From assembly GCA_000720535.1 (NCBI GenBank), contig JOAZ01000002.1, positions 186,001 through 250,000 of the forward strand: a DNA stretch of 64,000 bases, given 5' to 3'. This DNA comes from Streptomyces halstedii (GTDB taxonomy: Bacteria > Actinomycetota > Actinomycetes > Streptomycetales > Streptomycetaceae). Shown here in pieces: positions 37,717 to 47,283 of the stretch (position 1 is its first letter; every line of letters starts with the position of its first letter). The notes beneath the pieces were generated by a model. That model made no database searches. It was not told the DNA's origin and was given only the letters and a program-made list of their open reading frames with translations. The translations under genes were made by a program, and so were the position numbers.

Positions 37717-40224
37717 ATGGTGACGTTCGCGCAGGCGCAGGAGCGGGCGGACGAGTGGGTCAACGGTGACGTGCCCGCGTATCAGCACCGTGAGGTGCGG
37801 GTCCGTGAGTTCGAACTCGGGTTCGTGGTGTGGGCCGAGGACCGGCCGGAGGGTCCGGTGTCGGACGGGGGCCGCCAGCGGCTGGTGATCGCCCGGGACA
37901 GCGGTGAGGCCACGCTGTGGCCGGGGCTGCCTGTGGGTGAGGTCATCCGGCGGTACGAGGAGGAGTACGGGGCGCGTGGCACGGCCCCGGCCGCTCCGGA
38001 GCCGCCGCGGCGCATCGATCTGAACCAGACGTCGTTCCTGCTGACTCCGCCGGAGTGGCTCCAGGAGGCGGCGGACAAGCTGGGCATCCCGGACCGGCGC
38101 GCCGAGTCGGAGCCCGAGGGAGCGCCGCCGGTGCCGGGCGGGGCGTCTTCGGGCGGCACCGGCGACGCCCCGTCGGGCGGCGTTCCCGCTCAGGGGGCCG
38201 CCCGCCCGGAGCCGTCCGACGCGGCGGCATCCGGTACGGCGGCGTCGGGCACAGGGGCGTCGTCGGGTGGTTGGCCGGCGGCCGGTGGCGAGGAGGACCA
38301 CGAGCCGACGGCGTCGGACGGGGTGCCGGCCGGGGCCACCCCGTGGGCGGGCACGGACACGAACGCGGGCTCGGACGAGGGCGAGGTGGGGCTGCCGGCG
38401 ACGGTGTTCGCACCGCCGCTGTCCGGGTCGGACGACGACGACACCCCGCCCCCCGGTGTGTCGGCGGAGGCGCCGACCGCGCTGATGTCGGGCGGGAGCC
38501 AGCTGCCCAGGACGGCGGTCGTCCCGGGGCTCGACCCGCAGCCCGGACCGGGCACCCCGTCCCCCGGGGCGCCCGCCGCTCCCGGGGCGCCGACGGGCCC
38601 GGCCTCGTCCGGGACGTCGGGTTCCTCGGCCGCGGACATCGCGGACGCGGCCACCAGCAAGGCGACCGTGTCGCCGCGTGGCGCGCGGGGGACGTGTCCG
38701 ACGACCCCGCCGCCACCGGGCGCGCCCGGTACGCCGGGTGGTGCCGTGCCCCCGCCGGGTGCTCCGGGGGTGCCCGGCGCTCCGGGGGGTTACGTACCGA
38801 CGCAGTTGGTGGCGCAGACGGGTCCGCCCGGCGGCACCCCGGCCCCGGGCGCGTCGACGCCTCCGGGTCCGCCCCCTGCCCCTGGAGCGACTCCGCCGCC
38901 CGGTCCGCCTGGTCCTTCTGGTCCTCCCGGCCCTCCTGGTGCGACGCCGCCTCCCGGTGGCGGGGTGCACCATGCCGCGACGGTGTTCGCGGACGCGAGT
39001 ATCGGCGGCCCGAACATGCCGCGTCCTCCGGGTCCGCCCGGTCCGCCGGGTGCGACCCCGCCGCCCGGTCCGCCGGCTCCGCCTGGCGCGACGCCGCCGG
39101 GTGGAGGGGTGCACCACGCCGCGACGGTGTTCGCCGACGCGAGCCTCGGTGGCCCGAACATGCCGCGTCCTCCGGGTCCGCCCGGGGCGCCGGCCGGTCC
39201 GCACACCCCGCCGCCCCCGGCGTACGGCTATCCGCAGCAGCCGGCCGGGCAGCCCACGGTGGGCCCCGGCTACCAGGCGGTGCTGAGGTTCCGCGCGCCC
39301 GACGGCAGCGAGCAGCGGTTGATCCGCCGCTCCGCGCCGGGTACCCCGCACCCGGAGTGGCAGATGCTGCACGAGCTGCGCGCGATGAACGTGCCGCCGC
39401 AGCAGGTCATCGAGCTGCACACGGAGCTGGAGTCGTGTGAGCTGCCGGGCGCGTACTGCGCGCGGATGATCCGGGAGATGTGGCCGCAGGTCCGGATCAC
39501 GAGCGTCGCTCCGTACGGCACGGACCACGCGAGCCGGCAGCAGGGCATGCGCGCTCTGCTGACGCATCAGGGCGAGCTGCACCAGGTGGCGGACGGTCCG
39601 GCGCGGCCGGCCCCGGTGCGGGCGCCGCTGCCGCAGGTGGCGCCCGCGCCGCCGCTGCCGCCGGAGGCGCTGGCCGAGGAGATGCTCGGCGCGTTCGGCC
39701 CGCAGGGCGTACTCCGTTTCGACCAGCGGGCGGTGTCGCGCCAGGGCGTGCCGGAGAGCGTGGCGCGGACCCTGGTGTGGGCGGGGCTGCCCGCCGATTT
39801 CGGGCCGTTCTTCTGGGGGCAGCCGGGGCAGCCGGTGGTGCCGACGCTGGGTGAGCTGGCCGCGCAGCGGCAGGTGCGGGCGGCGTCGGACGCGGGTTCG
39901 TATCTCGTGATGGGGTCGGACTTCGGCCGGGCGGTCTGTGTGCAGTACGGCACGGCGAACATCGTGGCCGTACCGGTCGAGGCGGGTCCCGGCGGGCAGC
40001 CGGTGCCGCCGCAGTTCGTCAACACCGGACTGGCCGAGTTCGTACGGTCGATGGCGTTGCTGGGCCGGATGTGGCGGCTGCGGTACGGGCTGAATCCGGA
40101 GCAGGCGGGCCGCTGGACCGTCGATTTCCAGGCGCAGTTGGCGGCGCTGGACCCGGCGGCGCTGGCGTCGCCGGAGAGCTGGTGGTCGGTGCTGCTGGAG
40201 CAGATGTGGGACGGGCTGTTGTGA
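37717..40224 (+). CDS. Imm35-like / deaminase-like / SUKH-4 fusion protein
   Basis: 835 residues with several modules. Residues 1-87 (FAQAQERADEWVNGDVPAYQ to EEEYG) resemble the Imm35/YrhB immunity domain. Residues 88 to about 510 are a Pro/Gly/Ala-rich linker containing two copies of GVHHAATVFADAS (about 416 and 464). Residues 515-605 form a nucleic-acid-deaminase-like domain: GSEQRLIRRS, HPEWQMLHELRAMNVPPQQV, ELHTELESCELPGAYCARMI. Residues 650-835 resemble SUKH-4: FDQRAVSRQGVPESVARTLV to WWSVLLEQMWDGLL. It carries both immunity-like and deaminase-like parts in one chain. GAGGGG ten bases before ATG 37717 supports the start. A strong terminator follows. Confidence 0.82.
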   Translation: MVTFAQAQERADEWVNGDVPAYQHREVRVREFELGFVVWAEDRPEGPVSDGGRQRLVIARDSGEATLWPGLPVGEVIRRYEEEYGARGTAPAAPEPPRRIDLNQTSFLLTPPEWLQEAADKLGIPDRRAESEPEGAPPVPGGASSGGTGDAPSGGVPAQGAARPEPSDAAASGTAASGTGASSGGWPAAGGEEDHEPTASDGVPAGATPWAGTDTNAGSDEGEVGLPATVFAPPLSGSDDDDTPPPGVSAEAPTALMSGGSQLPRTAVVPGLDPQPGPGTPSPGAPAAPGAPTGPASSGTSGSSAADIADAATSKATVSPRGARGTCPTTPPPPGAPGTPGGAVPPPGAPGVPGAPGGYVPTQLVAQTGPPGGTPAPGASTPPGPPPAPGATPPPGPPGPSGPPGPPGATPPPGGGVHHAATVFADASIGGPNMPRPPGPPGPPGATPPPGPPAPPGATPPGGGVHHAATVFADASLGGPNMPRPPGPPGAPAGPHTPPPPAYGYPQQPAGQPTVGPGYQAVLRFRAPDGSEQRLIRRSAPGTPHPEWQMLHELRAMNVPPQQVIELHTELESCELPGAYCARMIREMWPQVRITSVAPYGTDHASRQQGMRALLTHQGELHQVADGPARPAPVRAPLPQVAPAPPLPPEALAEEMLGAFGPQGVLRFDQRAVSRQGVPESVARTLVWAGLPADFGPFFWGQPGQPVVPTLGELAAQRQVRAASDAGSYLVMGSDFGRAVCVQYGTANIVAVPVEAGPGGQPVPPQFVNTGLAEFVRSMALLGRMWRLRYGLNPEQAGRWTVDFQAQLAALDPAALASPESWWSVLLEQMWDGLL

Positions 40225-40244
40225 TCTGACCCGTCGAAGGAGTG

Positions 40245-40282
40245 GCGCCCGGACCCGTCGAGGTCCGGGCGCTTTCCTTTTT
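40245..40282 (+). terminator. Rho-independent terminator of the SMI1/SUKH-4 unit
   Basis: GCGCCCGGAC and GTCCGGGCGC form a perfect ten-base stem with an eight-base loop, followed by TTTCCTTTTT. This is the best intrinsic terminator in the window. Confidence 0.93.
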
Positions 40283-40414
40283 GTGCGTTCTGTGATGCCG
40301 ATCGCTTCCGTCTTGAAAACAGCTGATCGATTCCGACTTCCGGCATCATTTGCCGCATCCTTGACGTATTGCTGGGTGACCGGGGCGTCGACGAGCGGGA
40401 ATGGGGCTTCAGGG

Positions 40415-41320
40415 ATGAGTGGTGGACCGGTGTCCGCGTTCGACGTCGTCGGTATGCGGGGGCGGGGTTACCGTCCGGAGCAGGTGGACCGGACCGTGGC
40501 CGCGCTCCTCGGTGAGCGGAACGGGGCTCTGGACCAGATGTCCCGGCTGACGGCCCTGGTGGAAGAGCGGTCGGCGGAGTCGGCGCGGCTGCGCGAGGTG
40601 GTCGCGTCGCTGGCACCCCAGACGTACGCGTCGCTGGGGGAGCGGGCCCAGCGGATCCTCGCGCTGGCGGAGGCCGAGACCGAGGCGGTCCGCGCCGCGG
40701 CGGCCGAGGAGGCGCAGGCGCTCCTGGACGGTGCCGAGGCGGCGGGCCGGGAGGTGAAGGAGGCGGCCCGCGCGGAGGCGCGGTCGGTGCGGGCCGCCGC
40801 CGAGGAAGCGGCCGGGACGCTGCTGGAAGCGGCCCGTGACGCGGCCGGGACGGTGGTGCGGGAGGCGCTGGAGGAGGCCGGCCGGATCCGTGGGGAGGCC
40901 GACGCGGACATGGCCGAGACCCGTCGTCGTACGGCGGGTGTGCTGGCGCATCAGGAGCGGGAGCACACGGAGCGGGGCAAGGCGGCCGAGGAGGAGACCG
41001 CCGCGGCGGAGGCCCTGGTCGTGGCCCGCGAGGCGGAGTTGGCGGAGCGGGGCGAGGCGCTGCTCGCCCGGGCGCGCCGGGAGCTGTCGGAGGCCGAGGA
41101 GGCCGCCCGGCACCGCCGTGAGGACACGGAGGCGCAGGCGGCGGGGATGCTCGCCGAGGCGCGGGTGGCCGAGGAGCGGGTCGGCCGGGAGACGGACCGG
41201 GTGCTGCGGGAGCACGAGGAGGCCCGCGAGGAGGTGCGCTCGCACATGGCGCACGTGCGGACGGCCCTGGCGGCGCTGACGGGCCGCACCCTGCCGGACC
41301 GGGAGCCGGCCGGGGGGTGA
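40415..41320 (+). CDS. Coiled-coil protein, DivIVA/cellulose-binding-like
   Basis: 301 residues, nearly all a single long coiled coil rich in Ala, Glu and Arg (AAGREVKEAARAEARSVRAAAEE and similar). The N-terminal GMRGRGYRPEQVDRTVAALL matches the DivIVA-type membrane-curvature motif. Streptomyces homologues are often annotated as cellulose-binding and may act in polar growth or cytoskeleton, by analogy with FilP/Scy. The ATG at 40415 has a weak upstream site (CAGGG), so the start is not firm; a GTG at 40431 is an alternative. Confidence 0.78.
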   Translation: MSGGPVSAFDVVGMRGRGYRPEQVDRTVAALLGERNGALDQMSRLTALVEERSAESARLREVVASLAPQTYASLGERAQRILALAEAETEAVRAAAAEEAQALLDGAEAAGREVKEAARAEARSVRAAAEEAAGTLLEAARDAAGTVVREALEEAGRIRGEADADMAETRRRTAGVLAHQEREHTERGKAAEEETAAAEALVVAREAELAERGEALLARARRELSEAEEAARHRREDTEAQAAGMLAEARVAEERVGRETDRVLREHEEAREEVRSHMAHVRTALAALTGRTLPDREPAGG

Positions 41321-41401
41321 CGGTGGCGTGCACCCGTCGGGCGGGCCGGGGCGTTCGGGGGAGACCGGTTCGGCCTCGTACGGTCCGCCGGGGCGGGCGG
41401 C

Positions 41402-43282
41402 TCACGTGCCGTCCGGGCGGCCCCGGGCGCCGTCGTCGAGGACCGGGAAGCGGCGCGGCGCCATGACGAGGAGCACCAGCAGGGCGAGTACGGCGGCGCC
41501 CGCCGCACCGACGAAGACATGGTCCGTGGCGGTGGCGACGGCGCGGCGCAGGTAGTCGGTCGCGGCGGACGAGAGGGCCGCAGGGGACTGGAGGGCGCGG
41601 GAGACGCCGTCGAGGTCGCCGGGCAGCCCCGGCATCGGGGCACCGGCCAGCCGGGAGGCGAGGGTCGCGTTGGCGACGGCACCGAACAGGGCCGCGCCGA
41701 GGCTCTGGCCGACCTGCCGGCAGAACAGTACGGAGGCCGTCGTCGTGCCCCGCTCGGACCAGCCGACGGTCGACTGGACGCCCACGATCAGGGGCAGTTG
41801 GAAGAGGCCGAGGGCCGCGCCCAGCAGCAGCATCAGCAGGGCGGGCTGCCAGGCGGCCCCCGGGAAGGGCAGCAGCGGGAAGGCGAGCAGGACCAGGAGC
41901 GCGGCGCTCATGCCGGTGATCGCGGTGTTCCGGAAACCGACACGGTTGTAGACGCGGTCGGAGAGCGCCGCCGCGACCGGCCAGCTGAGTGTCATGACGG
42001 AGAGGACCAGACCGGCGGCGACCGGGCCGAGTCCCAGGACCGACTGGGCGTAGGTCGGCAGGAAGACGGTGGGGGCGACCATCAGCAGCCCCATCGCTCC
42101 CAGGGCGAGGTTGACCGAGGCGATGGGGCGGCGCCGCCAGACCCAGCCGGGGATGACGGGTTCGGCCGCGCGCCGTTCGATGACGACGGTCAGGGCCGCG
42201 AGGGCGCCGCTCGCCCCGAGCAGGGTGAGGGAGGGGGCCGAGAGCCAGGGCCAGGCGACCCCGCCCTGGACGAGCGCCGTCAGCAGGAGCGCGCCGGTGG
42301 CGAACACGGTGAGGGCTCCCGCCCAGTCGACGCGCGGGCGGGTGGCGGGGCGGGGGCGGGCCGGTTCGTGGAGGTGCCGGACCACCAGCCACAGGGCGAC
42401 CGCGCCGACCGGAAGGTTGACGAGGAAGATCCAGCGCCAGTCGGCGTACGTGGCGAGCAGCCCGCCCAGCGCGGGCCCGGCCACCGAGGAGGTGGCCCAC
42501 ACGGTGGACAACTTGGCCTGGATCCTGGGGCGTTCCTTCAGCGGGTACAGGTCGGCGGCGATGGTCCGCACGGTGCCCTGGAGGGCGCCGCCGCCGAGGC
42601 CCTGGACGACGCGGAACGCGATCAGGGCGGCCATGTTCCAGGCGGTGGCGCAGAGCAGGGAGCCGGCCAGGAAGAGGATGATGCCCGCCACCAGGACGGG
42701 CTTGCGGCCGAAGGTGTCGGAGAGCTTTCCGTACACGGGCAGGGTGACGGTCACCGCGAGCAGATAGCCGGAGAACAGCCACGAGAACACGGCGAACCCG
42801 CCGAGGTCCCCGACGATCTGCGGGACGGCGGTGGCGACGACGGTGCCGTCGATGGCCGCCAGGCCCATGCCGAGCATGAGGGCGGCGACCACGGGGCGCC
42901 GGGCCCGGTCGGCCCGCGCCGCGGCCACCGCGTCGTCCTCGGCCCCGGCCCCGGCTCCGGGTGCCGGGGCGTCCGCGGCCCCGTCCCGGGCCCCGGCGCC
43001 GGAGGGGCCAGAGGTGCCAGAGGTGCCAGAGGTGTCCGGGGTGTCCGGCGCGGCCGCGCCACCCGAGCCGCCCGAGACCCCCGCGCCGCCCGCGCCGCCC
43101 GAGACCCCCGCGCCGCCCGAGACCCCCGCACCACCCTTGGCCACCGTTGCTTTTCGGCCGCTCGGTATGTCTCCGGTCCCTGACGCCTCACCGGTCTCCG
43201 CCGTGTCCGCGCCGCTCCCCGCGGGGGTGCGCTCCGCGGAGCCGGCCGTCCCCGCGGCCTTGGTGCCGTCCGCGCCGTCCAC
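41402..43282 (-). CDS. MFS drug exporter, DHA2 type (14 helices)
   Basis: 626 residues. Signature motifs: LGMGLAAIDGTVVATAVPQIV (helix 1), WLFSGYLLAVTVTLPVYGKLSDTFGRK (motif A) and RVVQGLGGGALQGT (motif B/C-like). Fourteen hydrophobic segments follow. The first 115 residues are a Gly/Ala/Ser/Pro low-complexity tail, unusual for the family and likely cytosolic. The start is taken as GTG 43282, with GGAAGGA six bases upstream; the ATG at 43303 lies 5' of that site. It likely exports an antibiotic or toxic cation. It is divergent from the ABC exporter genes across a 360-base gap. Confidence 0.92.
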   Translation of the reverse strand: MDGADGTKAAGTAGSAERTPAGSGADTAETGEASGTGDIPSGRKATVAKGGAGVSGGAGVSGGAGGAGVSGGSGGAAAPDTPDTSGTSGTSGPSGAGARDGAADAPAPGAGAGAEDDAVAAARADRARRPVVAALMLGMGLAAIDGTVVATAVPQIVGDLGGFAVFSWLFSGYLLAVTVTLPVYGKLSDTFGRKPVLVAGIILFLAGSLLCATAWNMAALIAFRVVQGLGGGALQGTVRTIAADLYPLKERPRIQAKLSTVWATSSVAGPALGGLLATYADWRWIFLVNLPVGAVALWLVVRHLHEPARPRPATRPRVDWAGALTVFATGALLLTALVQGGVAWPWLSAPSLTLLGASGALAALTVVIERRAAEPVIPGWVWRRRPIASVNLALGAMGLLMVAPTVFLPTYAQSVLGLGPVAAGLVLSVMTLSWPVAAALSDRVYNRVGFRNTAITGMSAALLVLLAFPLLPFPGAAWQPALLMLLLGAALGLFQLPLIVGVQSTVGWSERGTTTASVLFCRQVGQSLGAALFGAVANATLASRLAGAPMPGLPGDLDGVSRALQSPAALSSAATDYLRRAVATATDHVFVGAAGAAVLALLVLLVMAPRRFPVLDDGARGRPDGT

Positions 43283-43642
43283 CGTAATTCCTTCCCTACG
43301 CATGCGGTTTCCCGGTTCACTGTCCCACCGGGAGCCGCCGGGCGGGAGGCGGAGCCCGAAGACCGGGATCCCCTACGCGGGGCGGTCCGAAGGGGCCGCT
43401 TCCCCTAGGGGTGGCACCGCATTTCGGCCTGGGGCGCGTTCCTCCCGGCGGAGGACGTGCCGGGGCGGGCCCGTTCCTTAGCGTGTTCTCAACACCGCCG
43501 TTGCGGCTGCCCGCAGAGAACGGGGTGGGGAAAACCCCACCCGAAGACTGCGCCGGGCACCAGCGCGCCGGACCCCTCTTCGACCCGAGACTCGGAACGT
43601 ACACAGAGACGTCCGAGGATCGACCGACATAGGAGAATTACC
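43283..43642. other. Divergent gap between MFS and ABC exporter genes
   Basis: No gene is seen. A TAGCGT -10-like hexamer at 43479-43484 probably drives the ABC operon. A leader of about 150 bases follows and contains a GC hairpin (GGGTGGGG, AAAA loop, CCCCACCC at 43523-43542). Confidence 0.5.
43523..43542 (+). promoter_or_regulatory. Stable hairpin in the ABC exporter leader
   Basis: GGGTGGGG and CCCCACCC form an eight-base stem with an AAAA tetraloop, about 100 bases before the ATPase start. It could attenuate or protect the leader; no T-tract follows. Confidence 0.45.
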
Positions 43643-44431
43643 GTGACAACGGCTGTGACCATTCCCAGGCGCGGGGACACTGGAGGGCGTACGGCCGTAG
43701 CTGCGCGAGCGCGGCAGGTCGTCAAGGCGTACGGCGCGGGCGAGACCCGGGTCGTCGCCCTCGACCATGTCGACGTGGACATCGTTCGCGGGCAGTTCAC
43801 GGCGATCATGGGCCCGTCCGGCTCCGGCAAGTCCACCCTGATGCACTGCCTGGCCGGCCTGGACACGGTGACGTCCGGTCAGATCCACCTCGCCGACACC
43901 GAGATCACCGGGCTCAAGGACAAGAAGCTCACCCAGCTGCGCCGGGACCGGATCGGCTTCATCTTCCAGGCGTTCAACCTGCTCCCGACGCTCAACGCGC
44001 TGGAGAACATCACGCTGCCGATGGACATCGCGGGCCGTAAGCCGGACGCGGGCTGGCTGGACCAGGTCGTCGAGACCGTGGGCCTCGCCGGGCGGCTGAA
44101 GCACCGGCCCACCCAGCTCTCCGGCGGTCAGCAGCAGCGCGTCGCGGTGGCACGGGCGCTGGCCGCCCGCCCCGAGATCATCTTCGGTGACGAGCCCACC
44201 GGGAACCTCGACTCGCGGGCCGGGGCCGAGGTGCTGTCGTTCCTGCGCAGGTCGGTCGACGAGCTGGGCCAGACCATCGTCATGGTCACCCACGACCCCG
44301 TCGCCGCCTCCTACGCGGACCGGGTGCTCTACCTCGCGGACGGGTCCATCGTCGACGAGATGCGCGACCCGACCGCCGAGCAGGTCCTCGACCGCATGAA
44401 GGACTTCGACGCGCGCGGGCGGACGTCATGA
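43643..44431 (+). CDS. ABC transporter ATP-binding protein (MacB/LolD type)
   Basis: 262 residues. Walker A GPSGSGKST (about residue 57), Q-loop FQAFNLLP, signature LSGGQQQRVA, Walker B IIFGDEPTGNLD, and H-loop VTHD. The N-terminal 20 residues are an extension before VVKAYGAGETRVVALDHV, the usual start. Partner of the FtsX-like permease, overlapping it by four bases (ATGA). GTG 43643 has AGGAGA seven bases upstream. Such pairs release lipoproteins or export peptides and antibiotics. Confidence 0.95.
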   Translation: MTTAVTIPRRGDTGGRTAVAARARQVVKAYGAGETRVVALDHVDVDIVRGQFTAIMGPSGSGKSTLMHCLAGLDTVTSGQIHLADTEITGLKDKKLTQLRRDRIGFIFQAFNLLPTLNALENITLPMDIAGRKPDAGWLDQVVETVGLAGRLKHRPTQLSGGQQQRVAVARALAARPEIIFGDEPTGNLDSRAGAEVLSFLRRSVDELGQTIVMVTHDPVAASYADRVLYLADGSIVDEMRDPTAEQVLDRMKDFDARGRTS

Positions 44432-47010
44432 CCGTGTGGAAGACCTCGGTGCGCAACTTCCTCGCGCACAAGGGACGCATGGCGCTCTCCGCCGTCGCGG
44501 TCCTGCTCTCGGTGGCCTTTGTCTGCGGCACGCTCGTCTTCACCGACACGATGAACACCACCTTCGACAAGCTCTTCGCGGCGACCTCGGCCGACGTCAC
44601 CGTCGGCCCGAAGAGCGCCAAGGGTGCCGACGAGATGCCGGAGAACGGCCGGCCCGAGTCGCTGCCCGCCTCCGTCCTCGCCCAGGTGGAGAAGGCCGAC
44701 GGGGTGAAGGACGTCGAGGGCGCCGTCTCCAGCATGTCCGTCACGGTCGTGGACCGGAACAACACCAACATGGGCTCCGAGACCGGCGCCCCCACGATCG
44801 CCGCCAACTGGACGCGCAACGACCTGCGTTCCATGGAGATCAGCTCCGGTCACGCCCCGCGCGGCCCCACCGAGGTCATGGTCGACGCCGACACCGCCGA
44901 CAAGCACCACCTGAAGATCGGTGACGAGCTGCGGACCGTCGCGGTCACCGGTGACGTCAAGGCGAAGATCAGCGGCATCGCCTCCTTCACCGTCACCAAC
45001 CCGGGTGCGGCGGTCGTCTTCTTCGACACCGCCACCGCCCAGCGGACGCTGCTCGGCGCCCCCGACGTGTTCACCCACGTCAACGTGACGGCCCGGCCCG
45101 GCGTCGAGGACACCGAGCTGAAGAAGAACGTCGCCGCCGCCCTGGGCGACACGGGCGCGTACAAGCTCCAGACGCAGCAGGAGGCGGCCGACGCGAACAA
45201 GGACTCCATGGGCTCCTTCCTGGACGTCATGAAGTACGCCCTGCTCGGCTTCGCCGGGATCGCCTTCCTCGTCGGGATCTTCCTGATCGTCAACACCTTC
45301 TCGATGCTGGTCGCGCAGCGCACCCGGGAGATCGGCCTGATGCGGGCCATCGGGTCCAGCCGCAAGCAGGTCAACCGGTCCGTGCTGATCGAGGCGGTGC
45401 TCCTGGGCGTCGTCGGGTCGGTGCTCGGTGTGGCGGCCGGGATCGGGCTCGCGGTCGGGCTGATGAAGCTCATGGGCGCCGTCGGCATGGAGCTGTCCAC
45501 CGGGGACCTCACCATCGCCTGGACGACCCCGGTGACCGGGCTGGCACTCGGCGTCGTCGTGACCGTCCTCGCCGCGTACATCCCGGCGCGCCGGGCCGGC
45601 AAGGTGTCCCCGATGGCGGCCCTGCGGGACGCCGGGACCCCGGCCGACGCCAAGTCCGGCTGGGTGCGGGCCGGCCTCGGCCTGGTGCTCACCGGTGCCG
45701 GTGCCGCCGGGCTGTGGGCGACGACCCGGGTGGACAAGGCGAGCGAGGGCTCGCTCTACCTCGGCCTGGGCGTGGTCCTCACCCTGATCGGCTTCGTGGT
45801 GATCGGCCCGCTGCTCGCCGGAGTGGTCGTACGGGGGCTCGGCGTCGTCGTCCTCAGGCTGTTCGGCCCGGTCGGACGGCTCGCGGAGCGCAACGCGCTG
45901 CGCAACCCCCGCCGTACCGGAGCGACCGGCGCGGCCCTGATGATCGGCCTGGCCCTGGTGGCGTGCCTCTCCGTCGTCGGCTCGTCCATGGTCGCCTCGG
46001 CCACCGACGAGCTGGACAGGTCGGTCGGTACGGACTACATCGTGCAGTCGAACACCGGCCAGCCGGTGGTGCCGCAGGCCGCCGAGGCGGTCAAGAAGGT
46101 GCCCGGCATCGAGCGCGTCACCGAGTACAAGGTGCTCGCCGCGAAGCTCACCAACCCCGACGGTACGACGGAGGAGCGGCCCGTCACCGCCGCGGACCCG
46201 ACGTACCCGAAGGACCTGCGGCGCACCACCGTCGCCGGTGACCTGGCGAAGGCGTACGGCGAGAGGTCCATGTCGGTCGGCTCGGACTACGCCGCCCAGC
46301 ACGGGATCGAGGTCGGGGACGAGCTGACCGTCGCGTTCAAGGCGGGGAAGACGGCGAAGCTGACCGTCGAGGCGATCACCTCGGACGACACCAGCGTGGA
46401 CCAGGGCGCGATGTACACGAGCATCGCGACGGCCGGGACGTACGTCTCCGCCGACCGGATGCCCGGCAACATGATCATGTTCGCCATGGCGGAGGACGGC
46501 AAGGAGAAGGAGGCGTACGCCGACCTCAAGACCGCGCTGGCGCCGTACCCGCAGTACAAGGTCCAGAACCAGGCCGACTTCAAGCAGGACCTGAAGGACC
46601 AGATCGGCCAGCTGCTCAACATCGTGTACGGCCTGCTCGCCCTGGCGATCGTCGTCGCGGTGCTGGGTGTGGTGAACACCCTGGCCCTGTCGGTGGTCGA
46701 GCGGACCCGGGAGATCGGCCTGATGCGGGCGATCGGCCTCTCCCGCCGCCAGCTGCGCCGGATGATCCGGCTGGAGTCCGTGGTCATCGCCCTGTTCGGC
46801 GCGCTGCTCGGGCTCGGGCTGGGCATGGGCTGGGGCACCTCGGCCCAGAAGCTCCTGGCCCTGGAGGGTCTGGGGGTCCTGGAGATCCCGTGGCCGACGA
46901 TCGTCACCGTCTTCGTCGCCTCGGCCTTCGTCGGACTGTTCGCCGCGCTGGTCCCGGCCTTCCGGGCGGGCCGGATGAACGTCCTGAACGCGATCGCCAC
47001 CGACGGGTGA
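44428..47010 (+). CDS. ABC transporter permease, duplicated FtsX/MacB type
   Basis: 860 residues with an internal duplication. Each half has an N-terminal helix, an extracytoplasmic domain and a three-helix FtsX bundle. The first helix is ALSAVAVLLSVAFVCGTLVF (about 17-36). The repeated intracellular motif reads RTREIGLMRAIGSSRKQ at about residue 298 and RTREIGLMRAIGLSRRQ at about 760. The middle bundle (about 415-480) begins the second half. The plan is a MacB-like exporter with ATPase in trans. A hairpin terminator follows at 47057. Confidence 0.94.
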   Translation: MTVWKTSVRNFLAHKGRMALSAVAVLLSVAFVCGTLVFTDTMNTTFDKLFAATSADVTVGPKSAKGADEMPENGRPESLPASVLAQVEKADGVKDVEGAVSSMSVTVVDRNNTNMGSETGAPTIAANWTRNDLRSMEISSGHAPRGPTEVMVDADTADKHHLKIGDELRTVAVTGDVKAKISGIASFTVTNPGAAVVFFDTATAQRTLLGAPDVFTHVNVTARPGVEDTELKKNVAAALGDTGAYKLQTQQEAADANKDSMGSFLDVMKYALLGFAGIAFLVGIFLIVNTFSMLVAQRTREIGLMRAIGSSRKQVNRSVLIEAVLLGVVGSVLGVAAGIGLAVGLMKLMGAVGMELSTGDLTIAWTTPVTGLALGVVVTVLAAYIPARRAGKVSPMAALRDAGTPADAKSGWVRAGLGLVLTGAGAAGLWATTRVDKASEGSLYLGLGVVLTLIGFVVIGPLLAGVVVRGLGVVVLRLFGPVGRLAERNALRNPRRTGATGAALMIGLALVACLSVVGSSMVASATDELDRSVGTDYIVQSNTGQPVVPQAAEAVKKVPGIERVTEYKVLAAKLTNPDGTTEERPVTAADPTYPKDLRRTTVAGDLAKAYGERSMSVGSDYAAQHGIEVGDELTVAFKAGKTAKLTVEAITSDDTSVDQGAMYTSIATAGTYVSADRMPGNMIMFAMAEDGKEKEAYADLKTALAPYPQYKVQNQADFKQDLKDQIGQLLNIVYGLLALAIVVAVLGVVNTLALSVVERTREIGLMRAIGLSRRQLRRMIRLESVVIALFGALLGLGLGMGWGTSAQKLLALEGLGVLEIPWPTIVTVFVASAFVGLFAALVPAFRAGRMNVLNAIATDG

Positions 47011-47056
47011 GCGATCACCACGGGCGGGCGGGGGCGCGCGCCGTAGGATGACTGAT

Positions 47057-47094
47057 CCGGCCCCGGGACGTTCCTCCAAACGCCCCGGGGCCGG
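47057..47094 (+). terminator. Hairpin terminator after the ABC exporter
   Basis: CCGGCCCCGGGACG and CGCCCCGGGGCCGG form a fourteen-base stem with one mismatch and a ten-base loop, 46 bases after the permease stop. The rest of 47011-47283 carries the mfd promoter region and shows no gene. Confidence 0.8.
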
Positions 47095-47283
47095 TTCGCG
47101 TCGTCGCCGGCGGGCCCGTACCGCTGCCCGGTGGCCCCGTACCGCTGTCCGGGCATCGACGTTCCCTCGCGCGGGTGACAGACCGAAGTCGTACGCTGGA
47201 TACCCCGGCCCGTCCTACGTGTCGGGTCCTTCGCGTTGTTCCCCTGCCCGTTTACCCCTTGCCTTACCGGACGGAAGCCCTTC

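Noticed and set aside
38700-39260. Repeats in the fusion-gene linker as a CRISPR or minisatellite
   Set aside because: Repeats are irregular, in frame with a long coding sequence and encode Pro/Gly runs; no equal-length spacers are present.
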